64,000 nucleotides of DNA from Pisolithus tinctorius (GCA_024663395.1 JANFAH010000024.1:806001-870000); one strand, 5' to 3'; positions 33,867-45,995 are shown, counted from the stretch's first letter. The notes: a model not told the origin generated them from the letters alone. Program-made: numbers and translations.

Positions 33867-35117
33867 GTGGTACGCTGTGCGAACACAGGATTATCCAACG
33901 TGACGCCTATCCTCCTAAGAAAAAATATTGCGGCATGTTCATGAACTTTTATAACTTCCGTGACTTCACTAGGTTCCGATCTGCCGCGAACAGTTTGTTT
34001 GCCGCTATAGCCCGCTGTCTACCTTGTCTATCAGCACCTAGACCCTACTTGGTCGTTATTCACCCATTCGAGGTTGTGGTTACCTTGTTACAATGATGGG
34101 TACGTGCGAGGATCGGAGAATGAGGTGAGAAAGGCTGGTTGCGCGACTCATGCGGTTAGTATGTCTCAACATAGTCTGTGACCCTTCCTGAGCAGATGCA
34201 TAAGGAAACTGGGTTGGACACGCCGCATTTTCCCGGAAGCTGTAACCGGAATAATTTGTGCATCATCGTTCTCAACTAGAACATCCTAGGGTGCTGTCTT
34301 CTGCTGTCCTAACATTATCACCGAGTCCACGAACTGCTACCCACTCCGCAGATTCACACCCTGCCTATTGCAGCTTTCAGTCACACAAAGTGTGATACTA
34401 CATATTGGGTAAGGACTTCTTATGTATGACAGCCACAACCTCATGGTGGCTCTCATGATACCGCTAGTGACATCAGGGAAGACATATCGTTCGTGTAGGT
34501 TTATGCCATCAAAACACCGCCTGGGTCTCCTTGTCAAGGTCTTTGAATCAAACGGCCCCGGTTCACTACGACTGCCGTCTGACTAACTGGTGGGGTCCTC
34601 CATTTCATGCGTCACCATACTTACTGATTAGTTGCCGAAGCCCTGCTGCTGATCGGCGTATCTTTCTTCAGTCGTCTATTTACCCTTTTAAATACAAAGG
34701 CCTTTGACTAATTAGTTTCCAAGTTCCGGCTTTTTATGATCAACCGACACGTAGCGTCTCGGAAATTCTAATACTTGCGCTCCGACGCCGACGTTGACGA
34801 TCCAACCGGGTCAGGTCCCGTTACCATGCGTTTTGCCGGTATACAGCATGAAATCATTCCCTCCGTCAAGGGGATATGGCTTGCAAGTAAGTAATGCAAC
34901 CGTAGATTTACTCAAGCTCTGCCTCAAAAGAGCCACCATTCAATGCGTCAGGAAGGGCACATTCTATATTCTATGGTTATAGCGGAGAAACAGCAGTGGG
35001 TTGTACAGCACGAAATTGAGAGCATACACAGATATCGGCGGCATCACCGGAAAGCACATGAAAAACTGACGTTTCCGGGACCAGCGAGTGAGCGGACTGC
35101 TACTTTGGCTGCTCCGG
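33867..35117. other. No recognisable gene
   Basis: 1.25 kb with only short uninformative open frames on both strands. No RNA gene or repeat was seen. Confidence 0.4.
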
Positions 35118-35470
35118 TCATCCCTCACGACTGCGGAGATACGCTAAAGCCTGGGCGGCAGCTACCTCCTTTGCTGCTCCTTGCGAAGGTCCTTCGCCGC
35201 GGCCGACCTCATACCCATCTACTAAATACACCAAGCATGTGTTACCGACAGCCACTTTGAATAGACAGCAAAAATGCGACGCACAGAAAGCTTTAACCTC
35301 CCATGTTGGTCGGTTTTGGGGACCTCTCACTTTCGGTTCCCATTCAATTTTTCTAGTGCCACCGTACCTCCTCTGCATGAACTCGTTCAGTTGGAAGCGT
35401 TGATCCCCTGTTCCGTCCCCTTAACGGCGCAAAACAACTGCATGAAGTCAGAGAACGTACGATCCGTCAT
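35118..35470 (-). CDS. Small single-domain dsRNA-binding protein
   Basis: Consists essentially of one double-stranded RNA-binding domain. The start MTD at 35470 is followed by a short intron (donor GTACGT, acceptor AACAG). Then come QRFQLNEFMQRRYGG, TRKIEWEPKVRGP, TWEVKAF, a second intron (GTGCGT...TTTAG), and LDGYEVGRGEGPSQGAAKE, AAAQALAYLRSREG. The alpha1-beta1-beta2-beta3-alpha2 order is clear: GEG and the AAKxxAAxxAL helix that contacts the RNA groove are present. About 85 residues with no nuclease or helicase domain. Role unknown. Comparable orphan dsRBD proteins occur in Agaricomycetes. Confidence 0.75.
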
Positions 35471-36269
35471 AGAAAGGCTTGAGTAGTTGTTGTTATAAGC
35501 AATGAGGACTAAATGTTTGTTGGGCACTGCGGGGCATTTCCCTGTCCCTCTTATACCTTTGCAAAGAAAAAAAATAGATGCCTAAGCTGTTAGATAAGTT
35601 CGTGAGTGGGAATCACTGTTTGCAACAATCAGATAAAAATGATTACCGGCGTTGACCGCGGTGGATACGGAGATGGAGAAAGAACAAGAGAAAATCAGCA
35701 CTTACAGGTATCGGCCATAGTTCATCTGGATTATCGGGTATCTCGTATCCGACAGGGGTGTATTCAAAAGGCTTAGTACCCCATTGCCAACGAACGCTCA
35801 TGACGGAGGACTCAAGAACCTGTGTAAGGAGGGGGGATATTTAAGTGATTGCCTTGCTATGTCGTGAGCGACGCAGCGGAGCGACGAGGATATCTTGCTT
35901 AGTGGCCGAGAGCCGCCTACCCGGTAACCAATATTTCTCCTGATCTACTTTGCGGTGCATCTAGGTGGCATAATATGAACCAAAACAATCGTGACGAATT
36001 ACCCACCAGGGAATTGAAAGACGAGCGTCTTACAGATAATTGAAGAGAGGAAGTCGGAGAGATAAGACAGGCACATGCTTCCAACGAATGCGTGCCACTA
36101 CTCACAAAATCACATGGATCGTATATTCACCGGTATTCCGCAGTACTTTACGTTGCGAGATAACCTGGAAGCGGGGCATCCTACCCGGACATTCATCAAG
36201 TGAAAAAAAGGGTTGTATTGTAAATGATACAAGCGAGACAAGGTCACCTACGCCTTCTCGGCACCAAAC
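35471..36269. other. Intergenic with a possible short exon
   Basis: On the minus strand near 35800-35706 an ATG opens MSVRWQWGTKPFEYTPVG, then YEIPDNPDELWPIP, ending at a good donor GTAAGT. No following exon could be assigned. It may be the first exon of a short gene, or a longer 5' part of the dsRBD gene. Otherwise nothing recognisable. Confidence 0.3.
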
Positions 36270-37414
36270 CTACTGTTTTTTTTGTCCGTGTTCTTCCTGA
36301 TCTTGCTTCATGCTCATCTCAATGGCGCGTGCAATTGCCTCTTCCTCATCCAAATCTTCCTCATCTTCTCCGTCCATATCCACGTCCCGGCCCTCTGACA
36401 TGGCTAGTGCTTGTTGAAGCGCGGCGTCTTCGTCAGCATCACCGGTAGCACCATCACGAGGGGGGGTAGTTTGAGAAGCGTCGGTGGAACCGTGTGCTTG
36501 CTCCTCGGCTGCCTGGCGCGCCCGTTCTTCTTCCATAGACATCCGTAATGCCTGATGAGTAGTCAGACCCAAACAAAGAATTTCGGCGACACAGAAATTC
36601 ACCATGGCAAGTTCGGGATCAAGATTGGGGTCGACGCCGAACTCATAGTCGTTAGTGCCACCAGTACCTGAGGGACCTGCGGCAGCAATAGTACCCGGTG
36701 GTATACCGCGATCTTCCGCCAGAACCGGTGACGAAATAATCACATCAGAGAGAAGGTGTGGACCAGGTGGAACTGACACAAGATGTCTGAAACGGAAAGG
36801 TCATGACCCACATCCAGCCAGGAAATAACACGAGGCGTACGAATTATCGGCACTTGATGCGTTCTCGATGAAAGCCTTTAGGACGCTTGATTCGCCTTCC
36901 TCAATACCGTCTCCAAATACGATAAGGTCGATCGCGACATTATTCTTCTTCAATTTCTTAGCCAGCTTTACCATCTCTCGTTCATCTGCCGCGGGGCCCT
37001 GCAAGGGTGACCCGACAAAGACTATTATCCGCTGCCGGAGATTCTTGTTTTCGCGGTGCTTTAATGCCAATTGAGCGATGTTGATGGCCGTCGGAATGTC
37101 AATGTACCCGCCCATATTCAAAGATGCAGTGTGGAGCCCTTTCACAACCTGGCCAAGTTCTTTGGAGTGAGTGACAAGTACCTCTGGGCTGCGGCGAACT
37201 CGGTCAATGGAAGAGAAGACCAGAATATGAAGCAGACTTACCCCTTGTGGGCCATAGTCATGACACCAACCGTGTTTTCTGGATTGGAATCGATCTTGGT
37301 TTGGACGATAGTGTTGACAGCGTCAGCCTGGGCATCAAATCGGGAAGGCACATAATCTCCATTCCGCATGTACTCCGAGTTGTCAATGACCATCATAGTA
37401 GCCTCTAGCGGCAT
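36270..37414 (-). CDS. RPN10: 26S proteasome ubiquitin receptor Rpn10
   Basis: Regulatory-particle subunit that captures ubiquitin chains. The start [20 protein letters not shown] at 37414 opens the N-terminal VWA domain ([21 protein letters not shown]). After introns it continues [52 protein letters not shown] and NASSADNS. Three ubiquitin-interacting motifs follow: [19 protein letters not shown] (split by an intron), [14 protein letters not shown] and [14 protein letters not shown]. It ends HGQKKQ with a stop at 36270-36272. All exons join in frame with GT-AG introns. Intact. Confidence 0.93.
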
Positions 37415-37484
37415 CGTAGCTGACGAGGCCCGCGAAATGTCCTGGCAGAGAGTTTCAAGTTGTATGGGCTGACGCGTGCCACGC

Positions 37485-37499
37485 AAACCCTAACCCTAA
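37485..37499 (-). promoter_or_regulatory. Telomere-like motif in the RPN10 promoter
   Basis: AAACCCTAACCCTAA on the plus strand (TTAGGGTTAGGGTTT on the gene strand), 70-85 bases upstream of the RPN10 ATG. TTAGGG motifs in promoters are bound by Tbf1-type factors in other fungi; use here is inferred. Confidence 0.4.
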
Positions 37500-39097
37500 T
37501 ATTTTGTCCGGCCCGTGCGGAGCGGATCTCGGCGCCGTAGCCAAATACTACTGTGTGACAGTGTCTGCAATATTCTCGAGTCACTCCAGGCTTCAAGGTA
37601 CGCATTTTGGTGAATAGCGGTGCGTCATCCCTGATAAATGGAGACGCGCATGTTGAATTCGCCGTTTAGCAGAGTCAAATTTGCACTCTGAGGACCACCA
37701 AAACTCCCCGGTTTTCAAAGATATAGAAAGTGGGGTTAGCTGAATTGACCATTAATGGTGCTTGATCATCGGAGCGGCATCTCCATAATCTGCCTTTTGA
37801 TAATGTAGGTTAATGATGTTCTACACGTACAGCCAAACTGAGTTATAACCGTTAGTCGAACCTGCAGAAGATGTCGAATGCGGCACTGACAACCCGCGAT
37901 GTCCGTTCCATGGCACTTCTAGACGGTTTTACCAGATCCAACCAAGGTGAGGCGTGGTTTCTAGCAACAATGCCATCCCCGGCGCTTCCCCCCCTAGTAC
38001 ACGCATTCTAGCCTAGCTTACACGCACGAGCGCTCAGGACAGTGTTCCGTCTGTTTAGAAGGACAAGTCCCGGATCACTTCCCGCAGTCATCGTCCTCCC
38101 GTTCGGGAAGAGACACAACTTTGAACGATCATGAACTCTGGCTCATACCGATTACACCGGGACGGCGGGATACCCTTGATTTGTGAATCCAGAAAAGTCG
38201 TTGGCTGAGTGGCGGCCGCTATCAGCAGAGGGTGACGTTTCCAAAGGAACTGAGTACTTGTGTCATTAACTTACCCGCTCTTGCAGAAAGAGAAACACGA
38301 GCCGCGTAAACGACTGGTAACCTCCCTACATCTAGTCGCTAGGAGAGGAGGCCAGTCTCCAGCGCAGTGCAGGAATAGCTTTGTTCCTTATTTCTTGCCG
38401 TGGGATAAGCAAACGGCGCCGTTTAGGCCGGGAAACTTGTGGCGAGGCGGTGGTATTACATTTGTTCATTCCGCAGCAAGGCAGCGACTCTAACAAACAT
38501 GTTACACTGTCAGTGCAAGGTGGGAAGAAAGACCATTGCGTTTGTCCGTGGCTTGCGCTCGGCTTGGAGTATGGAACCCTATGGTGGTGCCAAGAATAAT
38601 GAGGACTAAATGGAGATGTGTTGCCATGACATCGCGCGCAGATCTCCCGCAAGACTTTCCATTACCAGACAAGCAATACTAGTGCCGCGAACTAACATTT
38701 GACTTCTATGCTCCCCACGATGCAGCATCTCCCAAAATTCCGCTCATTGTTGACCACTACGTTTGACTTGCCCACATCTTCATAATCCTCGACTTTCTAT
38801 TGGCTTTGGTTTGGTTCGGTTCTATGTGGATTCAGCCACATGATAGCGTTTATCTACCAGTGGCATTGATGATCATTGTAACCAAGCTGCTCCCAAAAGA
38901 GCCAGGGGAATTCGTCAGCAGAATCATGCCTAGGCAAGGGGTGCGTGCGTGTTTGCACCCACCACTTCATCGGACTTGGAAATGAGTCACTATATACACG
39001 TAGGTCTTGACTGCGGTGGCGTCCCATCAGCACTTGACCGCAGAAGACCGCAGAGAAGTAATGGATGTTGCAGTATGGCGGTGGGACCATCTACCTG
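37500..39097. other. No recognisable gene
   Basis: 1.6 kb between the divergent RPN10 and oxygenase genes. A minus-strand frame at 38332-38652 is Cys- and Arg-rich but lacks a recognisable domain. Confidence 0.4.
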
Positions 39098-39106
39098 GAT
39101 AAAAAG
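39098..39106 (+). promoter_or_regulatory. TATA-like box of oxygenase copy 1
   Basis: GATAAAAAG about 60 bases before the ATG at 39162. A matching GGATAAAAGG lies at the same distance before copy 2. Confidence 0.45.
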
Positions 39107-39161
39107 GGTGGGGCGCAGGGATACTACAACACCCTGCTCCCTACAGCCGATAGCTTAAGCG

Positions 39162-40888
39162 ATGACACTCGACGCCACATCTTCCATAGAGCATTTCAAT
39201 AACTGGCCAAATGATACTGGGGTATTCCCCCGACTGGCTATCCACGGTGCCTAACCTAACCCTCTTCCAGTTCGAAATCCTTCACGAGGAACGCGAGCCA
39301 GTCGAGCTCACTGTTTCCGGATGCATCCCTTCCTATGTTTCCGGGACCTTGTACAGGACAGGACCTGGGGGTCGCCAAGTGAAAACAGACAAGAGGCACA
39401 ACCTTCGCCATAGACCACTGGTTCGATGGTTTCTCTCAGAACCACCGCTTCCAAATCATCCAAACAGGCTCCTCCGCGCGCGTCATGTATAATTCTCGCC
39501 GGAGTATTGACCCTCTGATTGAGAACATCCGCCGTACGGGGAACATGGCTGGCTTCAGTTTCGGACAGAAACGCGACCCATGCACCAGCTTCTTCAAGAA
39601 AGTGATGAGTGTATTTGTCCCCGACCCTCCTCGACCGCAAGAGCAGGTTAACATCTGTGTCACGTTGTCTATAAATCCACCAGGGCTCAGTAGCCCTCAA
39701 ACTGCCGAGAACCAAAAGATCCACGGCAGACATGCGTCTGGTATCCACACCCTCTTGGTCAAAACTGACGCCTTCATCATGCGACATATTGATCCCGAGA
39801 CGCTTGAGCCCAGAGGCGTCGTCTCACAAAAGACACTGCACCCCAAATTAACCGGCATCCTTTCTGCTGCTCACGCAAAGTCGGACCCCGTAACCGGTGA
39901 CGTCTACAACTACAACTTGGCACTCGGCCGTAATCCAACATATCGGGTGTTCCGCGTGTCCGCAGCCACTGGGCAGACGGAGATATTGGCAACCATCACC
40001 GATGCCCCAGGCGCATATTTCCATTCCTCCCTTATCACCGAGAGCCACTTCATTCTGTGTGTTTGGAGCGGTCGCTACGCAGGAGGTGGTTTGAAGATTC
40101 TATGGGAGAAAAACTTTCTTGATGCAATTTCTCCCTTCGACCCGAACCAGAAAGCGCTCTGGTACGTGATCGACCGCAAGCAAGGCAAGGGAGTCGTGGC
40201 CAAATACGAGTGCGACCCTTTCTTTTGCTTTCACACCATAAACGCATGAGAGGAACCCTCCCCAACAGATCCACTCCACACTGATATCGTCGCTGACCTC
40301 TCCATATATAAGAATCTCGACGTCCTCAAGAGATTCTATTACAACAACATCAAGTCCTCTTCCCCTGCCTCACTCGACTACGCAGGCGACAGGCGCAGAA
40401 GCTGCGACGTGTTCTTCCGTCGTTGGCGGTTACCTTCGGTTAACGCAGCCAACCCACGCAAGCCCCAGGAAGCTGTGGTTGTACACACGGCTGCATACAA
40501 CCACTCCTGTGAATTCCCCGTCATTAACCCTTGCTTCCTCACCAAACAATCGCGCTACGTTTACGGTGCCTGTGACCGCAGTTTGAGCACGTTCTTCGAT
40601 GGCCTCGTGAAATATGACGTGCACACGCAAACAGCAACATACTTTTCCGTACACGGTCACAGTCCTGGCGAGGCTATCTTTATCCCTAACCCCGTTGGGA
40701 CCACTGAAGACGATGGAGTGCTGCTGAGTGTGGTCTTGGACGGGTACGCAGATAAGAGCTACCTACTAGTGCTGGATGCAAAAACTATGAAAGAAGTAGG
40801 GAGAGCGAGCATGGACTTCGCTGTATCCTTTGGATTCCACGGGGCTTACCGATCGCAAGCTGTCGAGGGCCCCAATACTGATATTTGA
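39162..40888 (+). pseudogene. Carotenoid cleavage oxygenase (RPE65 family), copy 1, with nonsense codon
   Basis: Non-heme iron dioxygenase homologue that would cleave carotenoid/apocarotenoid or stilbene-type double bonds. Exon 1 MTLDATSSIEHFNNWPNDTG, a 51-base GT-AG intron, then FEILHEEREPVELTVSG. Blocks: SYVSGTLYRTGPGG, FDGFSQNHRFQI, FGQKRDPCTSFFKK, and the four iron-ligand His contexts (SAAHAKSDP, YFHSSLITESHF, FFCFHTINA, FGFHGAY). A +1 A at about 39395 breaks the frame before the AIDHWFDGF segment. TGG has become TGA at 40247-40249, just after the third His motif (expected HTINAWEE). The C-terminus EGPNTDI ends at 40888. Tandem partner of 41529-43256. Confidence 0.85.
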
Positions 40889-41470
40889 AGGTAGGATATG
40901 GCGAAAGTTGGCGGGTGCTCGGCGTGTTTTTTAACCGTTTTTTATGTTGTAAAATCTTCTACCTGCTCGCTCTGGATCGCAGTATGCTCAAGTGCTTCCT
41001 TAATACTTTTATAGCTCCATCACACATTTGTCGAAGGGAAGATCCTTCGCGTCTGTTGACGATGACATGTTGCAAATTTTGTGCATGACTGCACTGCATA
41101 CGCTTTATGATATGGGGGCCCGCTTTTAAAGATCCCGGCATAGACAACCATAGGCTTCGAGGGTTAGTTCCTGACAGCAGTGCAAGCCTGCAGCGAGGTC
41201 ACTCGGAGCTATTCACAGGTTGTCCGCGAACCACTAAGACTGGGCGGTGGGTACAGCTATAGTGAAGAGGGAATGGTTCTCCGCCGTGAAGTCTTCAGAT
41301 CCTTGCCAATAAAAATATATGCAGCTTTCGCACAGGATATGTGCTCATGATCTACTTGGACATCAGAATTTGATGTGATGACAATTACTGTGATGCTGTA
41401 CTAAGGCTGTTCTACGGCCTGCTACGCAGCGCAGTAGATAATAATACCGTTCCGCACTTCCATCGTTCAT
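40889..41470. other. Spacer between oxygenase copies
   Basis: Nothing recognisable apart from upstream elements of copy 2. Confidence 0.4.
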
Positions 41471-41480
41471 GGATAAAAGG
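41471..41480 (+). promoter_or_regulatory. TATA-like box of oxygenase copy 2
   Basis: GGATAAAAGG about 50 bases before the ATG at 41529, mirrored upstream of copy 1. Confidence 0.45.
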
Positions 41481-41528
41481 GCAGAGGTATGTACAGCACG
41501 TCGCCCTCTGCAACCACCAACAACGGCC

Positions 41529-43256
41529 ATGGAAATCAACGCTGCATCCTCCACAAATCATTTCAATAACTGGCCAAATGATGCCGGGGTACGTCTTTTA
41601 CGAATGCTTGTTCGTCCACCACCGTTCGCCTGACCCTCTTCCAGTTCGAAATCCTTCACGAGGAACGCGAGCCAGTCGAGCTCACTGTCTCTGGGCACAT
41701 CCCTTCCTATGTTTCCGGGACCCTGTACAGGACAGGTCCCGGTGGTCACCAAGTGAAAACAAACAAGGGCACGACCTTCGCCATAGACCACTGGTTCGAT
41801 GGTTTCTCTCAGAACCACCGCTTTCAGATCATCCAAACAGGCTCCTCCGCGCGCGTCGTGTATAATTCTCGTCGGAGCGTTGACCCTCTGATCGAGAACA
41901 TCCGTCTCACCGGGAATATGGATGGCTTCAGTTTCGGACAGAAACGCGACCCATGCACTAGCTTCTTCAAGAAAGTGATGAGTGTATTTGTCCCCGATCC
42001 TCGGCCTCAAGAACAACATAATATTGGTGTCACGTTGTCCATAAATCCCCCCGGTCTCGGTAACCCACAAACCACTGAGAACAAGAAAGGAGGCGGCCAT
42101 GCGTCTGACATCTACACCCTCTTGGCCAAGACCGACGCTGCCGTCATGAGACATATTGATCCTGAGACGCTTGAGCCCCGAGGCATGGTCTCACAAAAGG
42201 CACTGCACCCCGAACTAACTGGTATCCTTGTCTGCCGCTCACGCAAAATCGGATCCCGTAACTGGCGACGTCTTCAATTACAACTTGGCCCTCGGGCGTA
42301 GCCCCGTATATCGAGTGTTCCGCGTGTCTGCATCCACTGGACAGACTGAGGTTTTGGCAACAGTTACGGACGCTCCGGGGCGTATCTGCACTCCTCCCTT
42401 ATCACCCAGAACTACTTCATTCTGTGCATTTGGAGCGGTCACTATGCATGGGGCGGTTTGAAGATTCTGTGGGAGAAGAATATGCTCGATGCCATATCTC
42501 CCTTCGACCCGAACCAGAAAGCGCTCTGGTATGTGATTGACCGCAAGCAAGGCAAGGGAATCGTGGCTAAATACGAGTGCGACCCTTTCTTTTGCTTCCA
42601 CACCATAAACGCGTGGGAAGAACCCTCTCCTGACGGATCCACTTCACACCGACATCGTTGCCGACCTCTCTATATACAAGGACCTTGACATCCTCAAGAG
42701 ATTCTATTACAATAATATCAAGTCCTCTTCCCATGCCTCACTTAACTACACAGGGGACAATCGCAGAAGCTGTGACGTGTTCTTACGTCGTTGGCGGTTG
42801 TCCTCGGTGGACACAGCCAGTCCACTCGAGTTCCGGGAGGCCGTGACAGTGCACACAGCTAAACACGATCGTTCTTGTGAACTTCCCGTCATTAACCCAC
42901 GCTTCCTCACTAAGCCGTCGCGGTATATTTACGGCGCCTGCGACCGCGACTTGAGCACGTTCTTCGATGGTCTTGTCAAATATGATATGGAGACGCAAAC
43001 AGCAGCATACTTTTCCGTTCACGGTCACAGTCCTGGCGAGGCTATCTTTGTCCCTAATCCCAATGGAACCGCCGAGGATGATGGAGTACTGTTGAGCGTG
43101 GTCTTGGACGGGTTCACAGAGAAGAGTTACCTGCTGGTGCTGGACGCAAAAACTATGAAAGAGGTGGGTAGAGCGAACATGGACTGTGTTGTAGGTTTTG
43201 GATTCCACGGGGTTTACCAATCGCGAGCTGTCGAGGGTCCCAGCACCGATATTTGA
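41529..43256 (+). CDS. Carotenoid cleavage oxygenase (RPE65 family), copy 2, one-base frame breaks
   Basis: Tandem paralogue of copy 1, same exon-intron border (WPNDAG|FEILHEE). All four His contexts are present: SAAHAKSDP, YLHSSLITQNYF, FFCFHTINAWEE (Trp intact, unlike copy 1) and FGFHGVY. No nonsense codons were found. Three single-base frame changes remain: +1 near 42231 (GIL-SAAH), -1 in the G run near 42377 (DAPGAYLH) and +1 near 42636 (SPDDPLHT). It ends EGPSTDI with TGA at 43254-43256. If these are sequencing errors it would be a complete enzyme of about 550 residues. The substrate cannot be deduced. Confidence 0.82.
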
Positions 43257-43806
43257 AGGCGGGATTTGGGACGGGGGTTACTTTATGATTGTTTCCATCC
43301 TGTAAGCAAGTTAAGGCCTGGTCTGGATTGTACTACGCTCTGTTCCGCCTTGTGGTATGTAACACCACCCCCTACATTACAGATAATAGATTTGTAGCGA
43401 GACTCAGTGCTGGCGCCAAAGATGGACTCGAAAGTATAGTGTAAGGCAGTAAAATTCGATGTACGCTGCCAACCAAACTCTCGTTAACGAGATTTCTGGA
43501 AGGTTCAAATGTGACACGACCCACATAGGCATGGTATTGAAACGACAACTGTTGCTGTATCCCCTTGTTGATCATCCGCCACTGCACCGTACTGGTGTTC
43601 GTTATAGCGGCAACGCACTGAAGAGTGACAGAACGTTAGTAAAGCTACTGGAGTAAATACTAGATACTCGTGAAGAGCATTTAGAGGAACGGGAGTTGCC
43701 CAGCTCAGTGAATGAGACAGGGGTGAGAAACAGAAGCTTAGTAAGAACGTATGCGCGATTGCCTTTCGCCAACGGCACTATCTCTTGCACACGATAGGAC
43801 CTTGCG
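43257..43806. other. Spacer between oxygenase and CDC123
   Basis: No gene. The last ~150 bases (GATACTCGTGAAGAG, GAGGAACGGGAG..., GATAGGACCTTGCGATGA) recur before the CDC123 fragment at 45800-45890, so the CDC123 promoter was also duplicated. Confidence 0.5.
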
Positions 43807-45088
43807 ATGAGCGTCGTCAATAATGATGGTATATTCCCTCTTCTCACTCCAGATTATATTCTAGCTTTTCAGTTCTCCAACTGGTACCCATCATTTGCTC
43901 GCGTGTCTCCCAAATCAGCTATCATCAGACCACTGGGAAAGGACTTCAAGCATTACTTAGAATCTGATAGTATATTCGTCCCGGAGGGTTCTGAAGACGT
44001 GTTTGTCAAAAAAATATTGGTCACAATTCCCACTCGGATAACTCGATGACAGGGCAGTGGAAAGCACGATTTCTGATGACGACGATGGCGGCGAACACGA
44101 TGACACAACGACCACTGAGGAGCATTTTTCTTTCCCAGAATTGGACGAACGAATAAGGTCTGTTATTAGAGAATACAAAGCTGTCTTTCCCAAGCTGAAT
44201 TTTTCATCACCCAAGGTAAGCTCCTGCTCCGTATATGCTTGGGTTTGCCAAGATGGACCTTACAGGACGCTTCGTGGGTGCTACCGGCGTCTTCTCCGCT
44301 TAGATGTACATCCCCAGCGGATGTCTACCTTCTTCTGAAGTCCTCTGATTTCATTACCCACGACCTCACCATCGAAAGTGTATTCGTTGATTGCAAAACC
44401 GATGATCTTCCCAACTACGAACTAGAACTTGTACTTCGAAAATGGTACCCAGTGGACCATAGTCGTGAAGTCAGATGCTTCGTAAGGAATGACATACTTG
44501 TTGGTTCGTAATGTTCTTTTCTACTGGTTGCGTTCATGTCTAGACACAGGTTATGCCACAGGCATATCAGCAAAGAGACACGAACTTCTACGACTTCATG
44601 ATCAACCTCGAGATCCAAAGGACAATCAGGACAACTGTTTATAACCTCTGGGAGGAAATCGTCCGACCCAATTGGACCTTTTCACAGAAGGATTGTGAGT
44701 GCTTTGTGTGCTAGCTACCAGATTGTATGGGATTCTGATATACTGGATAGATGTCATTGATTTGCTATTAACACGTGATCTTTCAAGCGGACACATCATC
44801 GACCTCAATCCTTATGCTCCATGTACCGATCCGTTGTTATTCACGTACGAGGAACTTCATGAAGTACTGTCCAAGGCAAACCAAGATACCACAGCAAGCT
44901 GGACATTCCTCCCAGAACTGCGTGTGATCGATTCACCACTTCATCCCGCTGCAACACTCAACATACCGGCATATCGGCACAACAGGGTGCCAATCGAGGC
45001 GTTGACCTTGAGTGAAGGCCGAAATATAGTGGAGTTCAGCGAGGTATGGCAGCAGGAAGTAGCCCGGGCTGTACGTGAGGACAACTAG
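43807..45088 (+). CDS. CDC123: CDC123 / D123-family protein (eIF2 assembly factor)
   Basis: ATP-grasp-fold protein that binds eIF2gamma and promotes assembly of the eIF2 trimer, hence translation initiation and cell-cycle entry. The start MSVVNNDGIFPLLTPDYI at 43807 leads into FQFSNWYPSF and KSAIIRPLGKDF. An acidic linker follows (ISDDDDGGEHDDTTTTEE), then VFPKLNFSSPK|DASWVLP, YLLLKSSDFITHDL, ELVLRKWYPV, EVRCFVRND, the ISQRDTNFYDF block, NLWEEIVRPNWTFSQKD|YVIDL, LTRDLSSGHIIDLNP and LFTYEELHEVL. It ends VREDN with TAG at 45086-45088. About five short GT-AG introns. +1 breaks occur near 44055 (GGG) and near 44569 (extra G before CAAAGAGAC). Confidence 0.88.
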
Positions 45089-45499
45089 TAGACTATGGTA
45101 GCGTGCTCCTAATAACTTGGCTTCCGGTTGTACCTTCTTACGTGTTTCTCTTTTCTAGGAGACAAGTCGATTCCGTCTCGCCGCGAAGCTGTGCGTTCTC
45201 GTAAAAGTCGTGTCTGTGCGGGATAGGAAACCCGGTGCTCTAAGTCCCTAAACGGTGAACGGACTGATTTGAACAAGGAAACATAATGGGCCCTCATAAT
45301 CACGGACCAGCTTATTCAATTTTTGATAATACGAGTCATATAGAGCTTTTTAACATGCATTGGCCAACTGAATTACGACCGTCAAGCAGTGTTCTTGGCA
45401 CCTTCCGGAAGGTGCACATACAGTCGTCATAACGCCCGTTTTCCCGGGATTACACAGCAGTTTGGTATGGGGTACGAAGGAACATGGTGTCATTAGTGA
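45089..45499. other. No recognisable gene
   Basis: Intergenic sequence 3' of CDC123. No supportable gene. Confidence 0.4.
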
Positions 45500-45730
45500 G
45501 ATCAAATTCCACATTGCATTCGGTTCGCAAATTTGTCGCGGAAGGAGATCTCCCTTAACAGTACTTCTGTGTGGATTGAGAAATGATCGCATGCAAGTAG
45601 ATCGATCAATGTGGGGTTGGGGAAGAAAGTCCTTTTCCGTGTCATCCTTTCCATGTTCAGGCAGGTTTTTCTTCATCTTCCCTTGTCTTTATCGAGCACC
45701 ATAACCACGGACACATCACCGTTTGCTGAT
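45500..45730. repeat. Duplicated segment, copy 1 (partner at 46160-46330)
   Basis: Shares with 46160-46330 the ordered blocks TAGATCGATCARTG, TTTCATCTTCCCTT and CGAGYRCCATARCCACG. A weak minus-strand frame runs through both copies (IDRSTCMRS-like versus LIDQPAHGHS), which may be an eroded exon of an unidentified gene. Confidence 0.45.
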
Positions 45731-45779
45731 GGTTTATGGAGGTCATAAAGTTGAGTGCAGTAACTCGTCTATCACCCCT

Positions 45780-45995
45780 GCATGAAGGCGTCTCATTCGT
45801 GAAGAGGATATAGAGGAGCGAGAGCTGTCGATTTCAGTGTATAAATATGAGGCGGAAACAGATACCCATCTTGCATGATAGGACCTTCGCGATGAGGGTC
45901 GTCAATAACGATGGTAAGTTCCCTCCTCTCACTCCAGATTATATTCCAGCTTTTCAATTCTCCAGTTGGTACCCTTCATATCCAAATTTTAGTGG
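45780..45995 (+). pseudogene. CDC123 5' fragment
   Basis: Contains a copy of the CDC123 promoter end plus the first codons: RVVNNDGKFPPLTPDYIPAF, then QFSSWYPS. Similarity then stops near 45985 and no later exons follow. A GGTAAGT after the first codons comes from a sequence change within the duplicated exon. Confidence 0.7.

Noticed and set aside
36544..36600. Insertion [17 protein letters not shown] inside the first ubiquitin-interacting motif of Rpn10
   Set aside because: It has GT...AG ends and its removal restores the motif exactly; it is an intron.
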